Source: Desmodus rotundus
Taxonomy: Eukaryota; Chordata; Mammalia; Chiroptera; Phyllostomidae
Assembly: GCF_022682495.2 (NCBI RefSeq)
Contig: NC_071398.1
Location: forward strand, 9,678,934-9,742,933
DNA: 64,000 nucleotides
Direction of reading: 5' to 3'
In this document: positions 22,855 to 32,345 of the stretch, piece after piece
How the letters are laid out: each line of letters opens with the position of its first letter
Numbering within the stretch: the first letter of the stretch is position 1
Position numbers and translations under genes: made by a program
The notes under the pieces: model-generated
Databases searched by the model: none
Seen by the model: the letters and a program-made list of their open reading frames with translations, nothing else
What the model was told of the DNA's origin: nothing

Positions 22855-23345
22855 TCTTCCGTTTGATGTGGCTTGAAAACCTGACATAGTGACGGGGGGC
22901 AGGGGCTGCTGCTGAGGCCCTTCCGATCGCCTAATTTTTCGAAATAGTGTCAGCGAAAAGTCCCCGCAGAGAGCACAGCCATGCAGCGAAACTGTAACTT
23001 CCTGTAATGAAACTTAATGAAAAAATCTCTGGGCTAGATTAGATGGCGATCTGATGTGAGGCCAAGCAAAAGAGACCACTTAAGAGAAGGCTGTGGAGTC
23101 GAAATTACACTTTGTAGAAGAACAGGCAGGATGTGCGAGGAGCTGAAGGCGGAATTACCAAAACACCAGCAGTGCCATCTTCATTTTTTCAAAAGCCTCC
23201 CTCGGGACTGGCTGCGAACACCGACTGCATTTGGAGGAGGGCAGCGTGAGCGGCTGGAAATCAGTTTCTGCTCCGCGGCAGGAGGTGTGGTCTGACAGGT
23301 GGGAAGGGTATTTATTCCTAGACACGGTGGCGCCCGGTGTCTGAA
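22855..23345. promoter_or_regulatory. Candidate conserved, CpG-retaining block
   Basis: Repeat-free, with many surviving CpGs ('cttccgatcgcctaat', 'tttttcgaaatag', 'gcgtgagcggctgg', 'ctccgcggcagg', 'acggtggcgcccggtg') beside AT-rich words. A TATA-like 'gggtatttattcc' lies at 23308-23320 just upstream of the CpG-rich 'ggtggcgcccgg'. No open frame or donor supports a first exon. An enhancer-like or cryptic promoter element is possible but unproven. Confidence 0.3.
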
Positions 23346-23624
23346 ATAGGAACTGGTGTGTGCTGCTGTGCTACCTCCCCACTCCTGGAGATCAAAAGGG
23401 AATCAAATCAAACAACCAGCTTTTCTGTTCTTGTTTTAGTTCCCTTTCCGCTTTTCTGGGCCTTAGCTCCTTTACCCTGCTTGGAGAATCCCTTGCAAGC
23501 CAATCTGATGGACTTTTGGTTCTCAGTGAGTTATCCCTGCTCCTAAAGCTCGTGTCAGATTGGAGCCTAAATGAGGTTATGGGAAGATTGGCAATTCTAA
23601 CAGTCGCTGGAAAACAGTCTAAAG

Positions 23625-23677
23625 CCATGTGGTCCGATAGAAATATAATGTAGCCACATCGTTAATTTTAACTTTTT
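23625..23677 (+). mobile_element. Old hAT-like MITE fragment
   Basis: 'gtggtccgatagaaatataa' and 'tgtagccacatcgttaattt' match the start of a common mammalian DNA-transposon MITE. The truncated VES tail interrupts it. Confidence 0.55.
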
Positions 23678-23730
23678 CCCCTCTCTCTAAAAATAAATGA
23701 ATAAAATCTCTTTAAAAAAAAAAAAGAAGT
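23678..23730 (+). mobile_element. 5'-truncated VES SINE tail
   Basis: Only the VES 3' end is present ('cccctctctctaaaaataaa', 'tgaataaaatctctttaaaa', then poly-A). It is flanked on both sides by acttttt (23671-23677 and 23731-23737), a likely short target-site duplication. The tRNA-like head is absent. Confidence 0.75.
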
Positions 23731-23892
23731 ACTTTTTAGAAAGCAAAAGGAGCCATCATGTCATCCCGTGTTAACTTACAGCTCCTGGAGCTCAAAAGGT
23801 AATCTCAGGAAGGACTGTGTAGGAAAACGGGAGTGAGTTCTGGGGAGAGAGAAATGTCAGGGGTGAGGGGAAACCAGAGTGGTGTGGTTCTT

Positions 23893-24062
23893 CCGTGTTT
23901 CGGTGTGCACGCGCCAGAGTCAGGCAGTCTGGGTTGGAATCCTGGCTCCACATTCCCACCTGTAAAATGTTGAAAATAACAGTACCAGCCTCCCAAGTCT
24001 GTGCTTAGAGCTGAGCCTGGCGCGCACGGAGCAAGCGCTCATTAGCAGCTAACAGTGATTCG
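23893..24062 (+). mobile_element. MIR SINE, core deleted
   Basis: 'caggcagtctgggttggaat', 'cctggctccacattccc', 'acctgtaaaatgttg' and 'ctgagcctggcgcgcac' followed by 'gcgctcattagcagc' trace MIR head, core and 3' end with an internal deletion. Confidence 0.75.
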
Positions 24063-24104
24063 TTTTATTCTGACAGCTTGAAATAGTTACCCCCCTTGCA
24101 GTTT

Positions 24105-24375
24105 CCTTAGGGACATCCCGTGCCCTCAGACTAGGTCAGCGTTCCCTGTTAATTGCTCTCTCAGCTACCTGTCTTTATCTTTCCCTCTGCTCACCACAAT
24201 TTATAATTAAAAAAATTAAAAAAATTATTGCCATGAATATAAATGATCGGCTCCCTTAGGATCCAGTAAGCCCTCCCGAGGGCAGGTGAGGACTCTCTCC
24301 CCGGCCTGGCCCAGCCTCCAGCCCTCAGCAGGCGCTCACACATGCATTGGATCATAGAGTAAATGGAAAGTAGAA
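24105..24375 (+). mobile_element. L2 LINE 3' end
   Basis: 'cagactaggtcagcgttccc', 'ctctctcagctacctgtctt', 'caccacaatttataattaa', 'cgagggcaggtgagg' and 'gcaggcgctcacacatgc' match the L2 terminal region in order. Confidence 0.75.
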
Positions 24376-24949
24376 GGTGAATGGCTACCTCCAAGGGCTG
24401 TTATTTAATGTGTAGTCTTGCTTTAATTTTTCCTTTTCATCAGAAGCATTTTCCTATTCGGGATGTGTATGGAACAGCCGGTACAGCAGTACAAAATATT
24501 TCATTAGCAGGCTGAGAAGAAGGAGAAAAGGAGACCATTTACATGTAAATGCATGCTTAACTCAGCCCCTGATGGAGAACGCCCAACGGGTACTGCCAGC
24601 TTCCTTCCATAGTAATGGGAAGCCTAATTCAGAGAGGTTAATTGTAGGGTGGTCGCCTGCGTGCTGGGCTGTGCAGAAGAGCCGAGCGGAGACTGACTGA
24701 CTGCCTCCTCTGGCTCCAGAAAAAATAACGCTGCAACATTTACTTCCTTTGACTTTAACCTGTCACTCATCAAGGGCACCCGGGAGAAATGGGAAAGTTT
24801 CTGTAGATAATAAAAATAGGGCTTCCTCTGACCCACTGAGTGACTTTACTAAAAACAACTTAGGCTGTAGTATTGGTCCTAATTGAAACCCTGTGTTTCA
24901 TGGATGAGCAGATCTGGGGCAAGAACTAGGTCTTTGTCCCCAGCTCACA
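24376..24949. other. Unassigned unique DNA, possibly constrained
   Basis: Repeat-free. It contains 'catttacatgtaaatgcatg' (octamer/POU-like ATGCAT and ATGTAAAT words, about 24537-24556) and 'cagccggtacagcagtac'. No gene evidence. Confidence 0.35.
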
Positions 24950-25165
24950 ACCAAGTCTATGCAAGGAGAGCTGGCTTCAGACACCTACAGCGACACTAGC
25001 TAGCAGTGGGATCTGGGGCACACTTCTGACCCTCCCTAAATTTAAATTCACTGTTCCATAAACCAGGGATAAAAACAAACCTAGCTCATGGTGTTAAACA
25101 AAGATGAGGTGAAGTAACCCATGGAAAGCCCACAGTCCAGTGTTTGCCCTTCATGAGTCCTCAGA
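24950..25165 (+). mobile_element. MIR SINE
   Basis: 'agctggcttcagacacctac', 'gcagtgggatctggggcaca', 'gttccataaaccagggata' and 'catggtgttaaacaaagatg' follow the MIR order. Confidence 0.7.
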
Positions 25166-25204
25166 AAACGTTAGCTCTCTTGTCTTCAAACTGGTTGGAA
25201 GTTT

Positions 25205-25340
25205 GTCATAGAGTTAACCCTACATCTACCCTACAATCCAGCATTTCCACAGTTCGGTTTTGTGGCCCCAGGAAAATGAAAATGTATGTCCACAACAATA
25301 CTTACACTTACGTATATAAGTACCAATGGCTGGAGAGGAG
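25205..25340 (+). mobile_element. L1 ORF2 3' coding fragment
   Basis: 'accctacaatccagcatttc', 'aggaaaatgaaaatgtatgt' and 'ccacaacaatacttacac' match a segment near the end of L1 ORF2. It is old and frame-disrupted. Confidence 0.65.
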
Positions 25341-27061
25341 AGGGCAGGTATCTAGAGGAAATAAGGAAAGCAATACATTTGGATTTTTTTTTAAATGAGG
25401 GAATTTGTCTTATTGAATACTTTCCCAAAGGGCTATCAATGTTTAAGTTAAAACTTTTTAATACCAGAGCCCACTGCCAAGTTCAATGTTGAAGTGTAAG
25501 GTATTTATTAACCACACCCCGCCATCCCAACCGTGTCCCATCACCGGTCTCAGCAGGACGGCTGAATGACTCTCAGGAAGACTTGGTGGTAGAACTACCA
25601 GACTGCACTTTCGTTACTTTGGAAATGCTATTATCCATCACGATGCATTTTAACTGGACTCAGTGTTACATAGTGAAAGGGTCTCCACCTTTGGAGCTGA
25701 GAAGATTTTGCCAGCTGTGCAGGCACACACCAGGAGAGGCATTGCTATCCCATTTCCCAAACACCCAGAGCATCCTCTCAGTTCCCACAAGTAAAGGATG
25801 GAGCAAGGAGTCAACCCTGGATGCTTCTGGTTGCAAAGTCTGTAAGTCACTTAAAATCAGGCGGTCCTTGTTTACTCTTAATCACAGAATAAAGAAAAGT
25901 TATTTTTTTGAGGTGTTAGCATATGCTGAGTTTCTCCTCGTCTGTATATTTGAGTGGCTCTGTAAGTAGAGATTTGCAGTCAAATTCCACATAATATGCT
26001 CTAAGGTTCTCCAATGAAAAGGCTAAACAAGTTTAATTATGGAGAGTCCACGTATAGGATTCCAGAGGACTAGTCGGAGACTGTGCATCTCATGAACTCA
26101 AGTGGGGTCCACGGAGGACGAGGAAAGAACGGGGCACTCTGTCAATTGTTGCAAAAGACTAGATCAGACCAGCTGCTCCAAGCTTATTATTGAAGTCCAC
26201 ACATTTCAGCTGAATAAAACTTTAGCAATTTTTTTTTCCTATTAAGATTTCTTATTTTCAACATTGCCTAATCCTAACCGTTATACGAAACCATCATCTC
26301 ATATCAAGTAAACTCATTTCCATTCTTTCGGGGAAGGAATATAATAAAATCTCAGCCACATTAATGCTAATGGCTTATCTAGTATATTTAGAATACACAC
26401 AAAATTGTTATGATATTCTTTTAGTAATTTCATGGCAATATAATGAGGCTTAGGATGTGAACACTAGACTATAATAAAGAGGGGAATTAAAATCACTCTC
26501 TTATTTGCAGCAGGTAAACCTTTGAAAAGAGGCTAAAATGCTCCCTTAAATATCATCATAATTGAAATGTGTGAATATTCTCCCTCTTGAAGTCCCACTT
26601 ATCAGCATGGGACAGAAGGTAAAAAATTGCGTTTTCACATATAGGGAGATTTAAGACATCAAAGAAGAGGAATGGAAAAATGGAAAGAAGGCTCGTATCC
26701 TTTCTGTTGTAAAGCTAAATAAATAAATAAATAAGGCTCTATTACCTGCAGCCCTTTGAGAAGCCCTGCCGCCTGCCAGTGAGGACGTAGAGGAGAGCTA
26801 CCGCGGTCTGCAGAGAAATGTTCAGGGTCTCCCAATGTTCGCTGCGTCTTGTTTGAACTCTTAACACTGTTCAAAGAAGGACCCACAGATCCTACCCTCC
26901 TGTTCATCATATTTGCTAATTTTATACACTTTTTTTTTGTTGTTCGGCCAGTACCCCTGAAGTGTTATTTTTCATTCTCCTTTAGTTCGAGGGTGGCCAT
27001 ATTCTTGAGGATAGAAACTCATGGATTAATCCCAACCCCAATCCCAATTTTTATCTCCATT
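25341..27061. other. Repeat-poor DNA with one AAAT array
   Basis: A (TAAA)n run lies at 26715-26733. The stretch 26240-26460 is clean AT-rich unique DNA with homeodomain-like 'ccacattaatgctaatggc' and the CpG-bearing 'aaccgttatacgaaacc', and is a weak conserved-element candidate. The 128-codon frame at 25583-25969 resembles nothing known. Confidence 0.4.
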
Positions 27062-27173
27062 GGGGTGACCAACAATTAGGGTTTTCCCAAGACTATTCGA
27101 ATTTTAGCCCAGAAAATACCATATTTAAGGAAACGCCCCATACCTGGGCAAAGTGAGACAACTGGTTACCCTG
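27062..27173. mobile_element. Short palindromic hAT-type MITE
   Basis: The ends 'ggggtgaccaac' and 'actggttaccctg' are inverted repeats of the CAGGGTGACCA type found in hAT elements such as Zaphod/Arthur. The interior has 'ctgggcaaagtgagac'. The family name is uncertain. Confidence 0.55.
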
Positions 27174-27349
27174 AGTGTTTTCTGGTATTCTATGTCCATG
27201 TATTCTATATCTACTGGGGAAGGGGTACGGATTACCTCTCGAGTCATGATTTTTGCAAAAACAGTTACTCTGCTAAATATTATACCACGCTGACAATTTT
27301 AGTCTTCTTACAATATTGGTGATTGATAAAGCGATCACAATAACCTGTA

Positions 27350-27545
27350 CAGTTGACCCTGGAACAACACATGATTGAACTGCATATATTCACTTATTTA
27401 TGGATCTTTTTCAATAACTCCATTGGAAAAATATTTGCAGATTTGTGATAACTTGAAAAAAACTTGCAGAAGAACCTTATGATTTTCTTAATATTTTCTG
27501 TGCTCCAACTTACTTTATTATAAGAATACAGAATGTAAAACATAT
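27350..27545 (+). mobile_element. MER2-like Tigger (pogo) DNA transposon, 5' part
   Basis: It starts at a TA dinucleotide with 'cagttgaccctggaacaaca', then 'gattgaactgcatatattca', 'ctttttcaataactccattg' and 'tttgcagatttgtgataac', which are MER2 landmarks. The distal part is lost. Confidence 0.8.
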
Positions 27546-27559
27546 ACAAAATATGTACT

Positions 27560-28200
27560 AATGCACTGGTGGGCCAGTTGCCTCATGGTCACAAGATGGC
27601 TGCTGCAGCTGTAGACATCATGTGTACTTTTTTTTTTAAATAGTTGGGTTTTTTTTTTAATCCTTACCCAAGAACATTTTCCCCCCCCATTGCTGTCAGA
27701 GAGAAAGGGAGAGACAGTTTTTTAGAGGGAGGGGAAGGGAAGGAGAAAGAGAGGAAGAGAAACAGTGATGCAAGAGAAAAATATCATTGGTTGTCTTTCA
27801 GTCCCCGGCCAGGGACTGAACCCACAACCCAGGCATGTGCCCTGACCAGCAATCAAACCTATGAGATTTTGGTTTGCGTGACGTCCCCCAAGCAATGCAG
27901 CCACACTGGCCAGGGCCACGTGTACTTTTAAAGGCAGGAAGGTGTGTGGGTTGAAGATGCAGGAAAAAAAGCCCCATTTCCAGCAGTGAGACTTTGCTTT
28001 TATTCTCTGCTCTGGCAGAATTCCTCCTGTGCTTTATTAGCCCAAACTGGTGTATGGCCACTTACAGTTGTAAGAGAGGCTTCAGAATTAACAAATGGCA
28101 TTTCCCAGGTTCTATGGTTAAAGACTAGCAAGGGAGAGGCTATGAGTAATAGCTACTGGACTATTTCTCTGTCTACCAGATATCCCAAGCAAGATAAATA
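27560..28200 (+). mobile_element. Ancient repeat split by a VES SINE, class not resolved
   Basis: The left piece is 'gttgcctcatggtcacaaga'/'tggctgctgcagctgtagac' (27575-27618). The right piece is 'gcccaaactggtgtatggcc'/'gttgtaagagaggcttcaga' (27930-28200). Together they resemble a common mammalian old repeat; the VES SINE lies exactly between them. Confidence 0.45.
27632..27916 (-). mobile_element. VES SINE, long variant, antisense
   Basis: Besides the usual reversed head 'gcagccacactggccagggc', the body contains 'atccttacccaagaacattt', typical of the longer VES subfamily common in vespertilionid-type SINEs. Target-site duplications catgtgtactttt (27619-27631) and cacgtgtactttt (27917-27929) bound it. 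It is more diverged than the short-variant copies. Confidence 0.88.
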
Positions 28201-29079
28201 CAAAAATGTGGGTATGGTTACATTAATTGGTTAAGAAAAAAGTCAGCTAAACTGTCCCAAATTCCACATTCAGTGCAGAATTTATTTATGGAGGGCATTC
28301 TGGGTTGTGTTACTAGATGCTCTAAACTTTTTATCTATTGAGAAGAAGAGCAATTTTTTTTCCAAGTTATTACAGAGGAGACAAGCCCCTTGGAAACTGA
28401 GAAGGCACGGAATGATTGACACCCCAGCCTGCATTCTTGTTTTATTGAGATGTTAGTGTGCCACTCATCGGGAAGCAGACCGCTAAATGACATTCACGTT
28501 TACTTGATGGACTGTCAAGGTGTACTCTGTGTCATCCCCTCTCCAGAAGAATATAACTTAATGCCTGATGCCATTTTGTCAGGAATTTCAGATTTGATGT
28601 TCCAGGATAAGTTGGCTCACACCGGATACAATCCCTGTGTGTTTTCTTGCGTGGGGTAAGCATGGTGCAGCTCTAATTTCTCCTCTGAAATCTGCACAAT
28701 GCCAAGAAAAATCATCTCCAGTCTGCTCCATTTAACTGCATCTCCTCAATGTTATTGGAGTTTTTTTTTTTTTTTTTTTTGATATAAGATGTTGACCTGC
28801 TGGAACAGTGAATAGGGAAATCCAGTTAGAAGTCATATATGAAGCCTTAACTCAAGGGGTTTTATTTATAGACCTCAGCATTCTCAGACCCTGTGGAATT
28901 TGAAAACAAAGCCAAGCATCCCAGCTTCTCTGCAAAGGAAAAATAAGAGCCTTTATATACCCCAATTCTGAAACTGGCTTCCTTTTAAAGTAGATATGCA
29001 TTTCAAAGGCAGAAATTAGCTCCAAATCTATTACTAAGAAAAAACAACAGTCGAAGCTGATATTCTATCTTTTACTTCA
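28201..29079. other. Unassigned unique DNA with T tract
   Basis: A poly-T of about 20 lies at 28761-28780. A 69-codon frame at 28450-28659 ends at GGGGTAAGC, a donor-like sequence, but the upstream acceptor is weak and there is no family match. Confidence 0.4.
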
Positions 29080-29648
29080 TGTTAAATACTATTCTCACTT
29101 GTCTTAATTAATTCTTGCATTAATACCATAGGTAGAAAACAGCCCATTGCTATCCCCATTGTAGAGATGAGGAATCTGAAATACTGTATTGGTCAGCTTG
29201 AGCTGCCAGCACAAAATACTACAGAACGGGGCTCAAACAACAGACAGTTGCTTCCTCACAGCTCTGGAGGCTAGAAGTCTGAGCTCAGGGTGGTTTCTGG
29301 TGTGAGCTCTCCCGTGGTTTGCAGATGGTGCTCACATGACCTTTTGGTGGAAGCGGTCCAGGAGAAAGATAGCGAGCTGTCTGTGTCTCTTCTTATAAGG
29401 GCACGAATCTCATCACCAGGGCCCCATCTAACCCTGTGTACCTCCCCAGGCCCCATCTCCAAATGCCATTACATTTAGGGTTGAGGCTTCAATGTATACA
29501 TTTAGAAGAAACACTAGCATGCAGTCCTTAAACGGTCCAGGGAGTCTAAGTACCTTGGCCATGACCGCAGAACTAATAAGAAAGAAAGTCAATATGCAAA
29601 CCCACTGAATCAGACTCCAAAATCCTCGATCTTAATCAATGTTTGATG
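29080..29648 (-). mobile_element. MIR SINE, antisense, split by an LTR
   Basis: The left part (29080-29185) carries 'tctatccccattg'-like core words ('gctatccccattgtagagat', 'gaggaatctgaaata'). The right part (29530-29648) continues with 'taccttggccatgaccgcag' and 'aatcagactccaaaatcctc'. The two halves join into one MIR if the MLT1-type LTR is removed. Confidence 0.75.
29186..29526 (-). mobile_element. MLT1-type (ERVL-MaLR) solo LTR, antisense
   Basis: Reversed MaLR landmarks: 'cagcttgagctgccagcac', 'tcacagctctggaggctaga', 'gtgtctcttcttataagggc', 'ggccccatctccaaatgcca'. It is a solo LTR with no internal region. MaLR elements are ancient mammalian ERVL-derived retrotransposons. Confidence 0.85.
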
Positions 29649-29784
29649 CAGCCTTTTTGATGTTCCATAACCACAGGCCTTAGTAATGGGACAGGAGGAA
29701 ATAGATACAATGAATCAAACTTCGTATGGAATTTTCATCTAGGAATTATCTTCTTTCAACTTGTCCTCTCTGTCAAAAGGAATA

Positions 29785-30004
29785 TACTGTATTTTTCAGA
29801 CTATAAGACACACTGGACCATAAGATATACCTAGGTTTTAGAGGAGGAAAATAGGGAAAAAAACCCTGATCCACCACCGCTCCCCCCCCCCCCCCAGCCC
29901 CCAGTAAGCCAGGTAAGCTACATTCGGACTATAAGACACACCCCCATTTTCCTCCCAAGTTTGGGGTGGAAAAAGAGTGCGTTTTATAGTCTGGAAAATA
30001 CGGT
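29785..30004. mobile_element. TcMar-Tc2/Kanga-like MITE, composite
   Basis: The left terminus 'tactgtatttttcagact' and right terminus 'agtctggaaaatacggt' are long inverted repeats of the type linked to Tc2-like (Kanga) elements. The subterminal 'gactataagacacac' occurs twice on the left side (about 29799 and 29932) and once inverted on the right. A run of 14 or more C lies between them. It is non-coding and must have been mobilised in trans. Confidence 0.75.
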
Positions 30005-30149
30005 TTTTATTCTTTCAGCATTTTGACTTCAGTCTTTATCGTCAGCTTCCCAAACATATAACTCCTGGATTTCAAGCATTCGTAAAATCATAACTAAGAT
30101 TCATTTTTTAAAATTATTTTTAAAAAATAGTTCAAAAGATCTAACCAAA

Positions 30150-30480
30150 TCTGTTAACAATTCTCCGAAGCCTTAAATCTTTGATTTGAGTTACAATCAC
30201 ATTAATTTGGCACAGTGACACTAATTATTGAATGCTGCTAATAGGATCTGATTGGCTTTTGTTAAAATCAAAGAAAATTTCTTGGAGCTAATTGAACCTG
30301 GTTAATCTGTGTACTAATAAGCAACATACTCCCACTAGACGTACAGCCAACAAGATACAACTAAAAATAGGAGCCAGCGCTCTGAAGGGTTTATATGCTA
30401 ATTCAGTGTGATTGCTTATTGCTTATTAGATTGTGGGTCTGCGTGGAACTTAATACAGCATGTCATTTTGAATTTTCAAT
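30150..30480. promoter_or_regulatory. Candidate AT-rich conserved enhancer-like block
   Basis: Repeat-free and dense in homeodomain/POU/SOX-like words: 'cattaatttggcac', 'actaattattgaatg', 'ggagctaattgaacc', 'ggttaatctg', 'tatatgctaattcag' and the direct repeat 'attgcttattgcttatta'. This composition resembles deeply conserved developmental enhancers; conservation itself cannot be tested here. Confidence 0.35.
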
Positions 30481-31021
30481 CATTTCAGAGCATAGGTTAT
30501 TGTTTTGCTGTCTGCTTTGTAGTTGAGGATTGACTTTATATTTCTGATTAATTTTAACAGGATGAATGCATGTATTCACTGGCACCATAATTCTACTTTT
30601 GTGATCTAATGTAAATCTATGGTTTATGAGGTTTACGTCATAGTAGAAGTAAAACAAACCAAAGAACAGTTCCTTACAAAAAAGCAGTAGAGGCAGCTGG
30701 GTGTTAACTTGGGATTTAAGGTGAGAAAGTTCTGATTCCCGGAACTCTAGCTACTTTACTAGCTTTTGGGCCTTTCATTCAACATGTCTGACATTTAGGG
30801 GTCAACTCTGAACAAAACAGATGCTTATTGCTCTGCCTCGAGGAAGCCTGCAGTGTAGACAAGGACTGAGGGAGTTGCCACCTCTGTATGCAAATCTTCC
30901 TTTGCAGATGTCTGACAATGAGTCCCAAAGATGCTGTTTTAAAGTGAGCATTGGGGAGACTGGAATGTGTCGTATATCAAAGATATTTTTGTGTTATCAA
31001 CAGGACGAATATGAAAAAAAA
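30481..31021. other. Unassigned unique DNA
   Basis: No repeat or gene was recognised; AT-rich. Confidence 0.45.
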
Positions 31022-31128
31022 ATTTTTTAGGGCATACAACACAATGATTTAATATGAGTATACATTGCACAAATGATTACTACAATCAAGTTAATTAACA
31101 CATCCATCACTGCACCCAGTTACTTTTT
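31022..31128 (-). mobile_element. L1 3' end fragment, antisense
   Basis: 'gggcatacaacacaatgatt', 'tacattgcacaaatgattac' and 'caagttaattaacacatcca' are reversed L1 3' UTR landmarks. Confidence 0.85.
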
Positions 31129-31339
31129 TTTTGGAAACAATCTGAATATATACAGTTTTTATTGTGAATCATAATTCAATAAGGTTGGGAAAGAGAAAAG
31201 AATATTCTGATGATCTTATTGTGTTAGCCTGCCCCCTCCTCCAGGAAAGCAGAGCTTGGCCTATTTAGTGTAAATAATTTATTTTAGAAAGTGGCAAGGC
31301 TGTGTAGGGACAAGAAGGAAGTTAAAGGGTGGAAACAGG

Positions 31340-31585
31340 CAGTGATGGAAAACCAATGTGCTCTTCCTGGTTCTGTAGTAGCTACTGGCCTTCGGGCTGA
31401 AATGGGGGCATTAGCTCTGCAGATTTTGGACTTGCCAGCCTCCATAATCATGTGATCCAATTCCTTATAGTAAATAAATAAAAAGTTCTTATACACATGG
31501 ATTCACACACACACGCACACATGCACACACGCATGCACACACATGCATACACACCATTGGTTCTGTTTTCTCTAAGAACCACGAC
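31340..31585 (+). mobile_element. Possible LTR-type repeat 3' end with (CA)n
   Basis: 'ggacttgccagcctccataa', 'tcatgtgatccaattcctta' and a distal 'ccattggttctgttttctct' are familiar from the 3' end of an old mammalian LTR-like repeat. A CA-rich microsatellite with GCACAC interruptions occupies 31504-31554. Confidence 0.5.
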
Positions 31586-32224
31586 TGAAAGTGTTTCAGC
31601 TCTCTTCTAAACTAGGGCTTGTCCAAATCCTTGGCACATATTAGAAGGTGTGTTTTGAGAAAAGACCTAGGGCAGGTGGAGAATTGAGTGATGCAGCCCA
31701 GGGAGGGGTGCCATCAGGTTCCATCTGTGGGAAGCTGGTTTGTTGTGGCCGTAGGTGGGTAGCCGTGACCAGTTGGATGAGAGGATGTAAAATGGGCACT
31801 GGAAGCACTGGGCACATTTACTTAAAAAGAGAAGATGTATAACCTCTAAGGTTAAGTAAGGTTAAGCACATCACATAAGCTCTTTCATCCTCCTATATGA
31901 AATTGAAAATCCAAGAATATTTGTGCTTATTTCAGTATTTTTTTCTTCTCCAAAAATCTGTTTCTCAATTCCATTGAAATGTTGAGGGAAAGGACCATTC
32001 TGGATGTCATCATTGTTTAAGCAGAAAAGCATCAATGGCCCAAAAGAAAGAAAAAAAAAAAAAAAGGAAAGAAGCAAACAACATAAGGTGTGTCTTTGTC
32101 TTTAGTGACAGGATTTTTATGCAATGCATGATTTATTAAAGGAATTTGAACTATTAAATCAAGGCAAGAGAGAATGAAAATTCATATCCTGTTTATAATG
32201 AAGCTTTGAAAATGATGCCAATTC
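31586..32224. other. Unassigned DNA with A tract
   Basis: A poly-A of about 16 with purine flanks lies near 32045-32070. Nothing else was recognised, except that 31926-31975 resembles 33137-33186. Confidence 0.4.
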
Positions 32225-32345
32225 ATTAAACAGTCACTTGATGAATATTTATGAAGACCTATGACATTCCAGGAACTGTGCTATGTAGTAAACACAGGAC
32301 AGGGAACCAGACCAAGGTACTGCCTCCCCTTGAGAGGCCACTATC
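32225..32345 (-). mobile_element. L2 LINE 3' end, antisense
   Basis: 'cacttgatgaatatttatga', 'cattccaggaactgtgctat' and 'aaacacaggacagggaacca' match the reversed L2 terminus. Confidence 0.7.
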
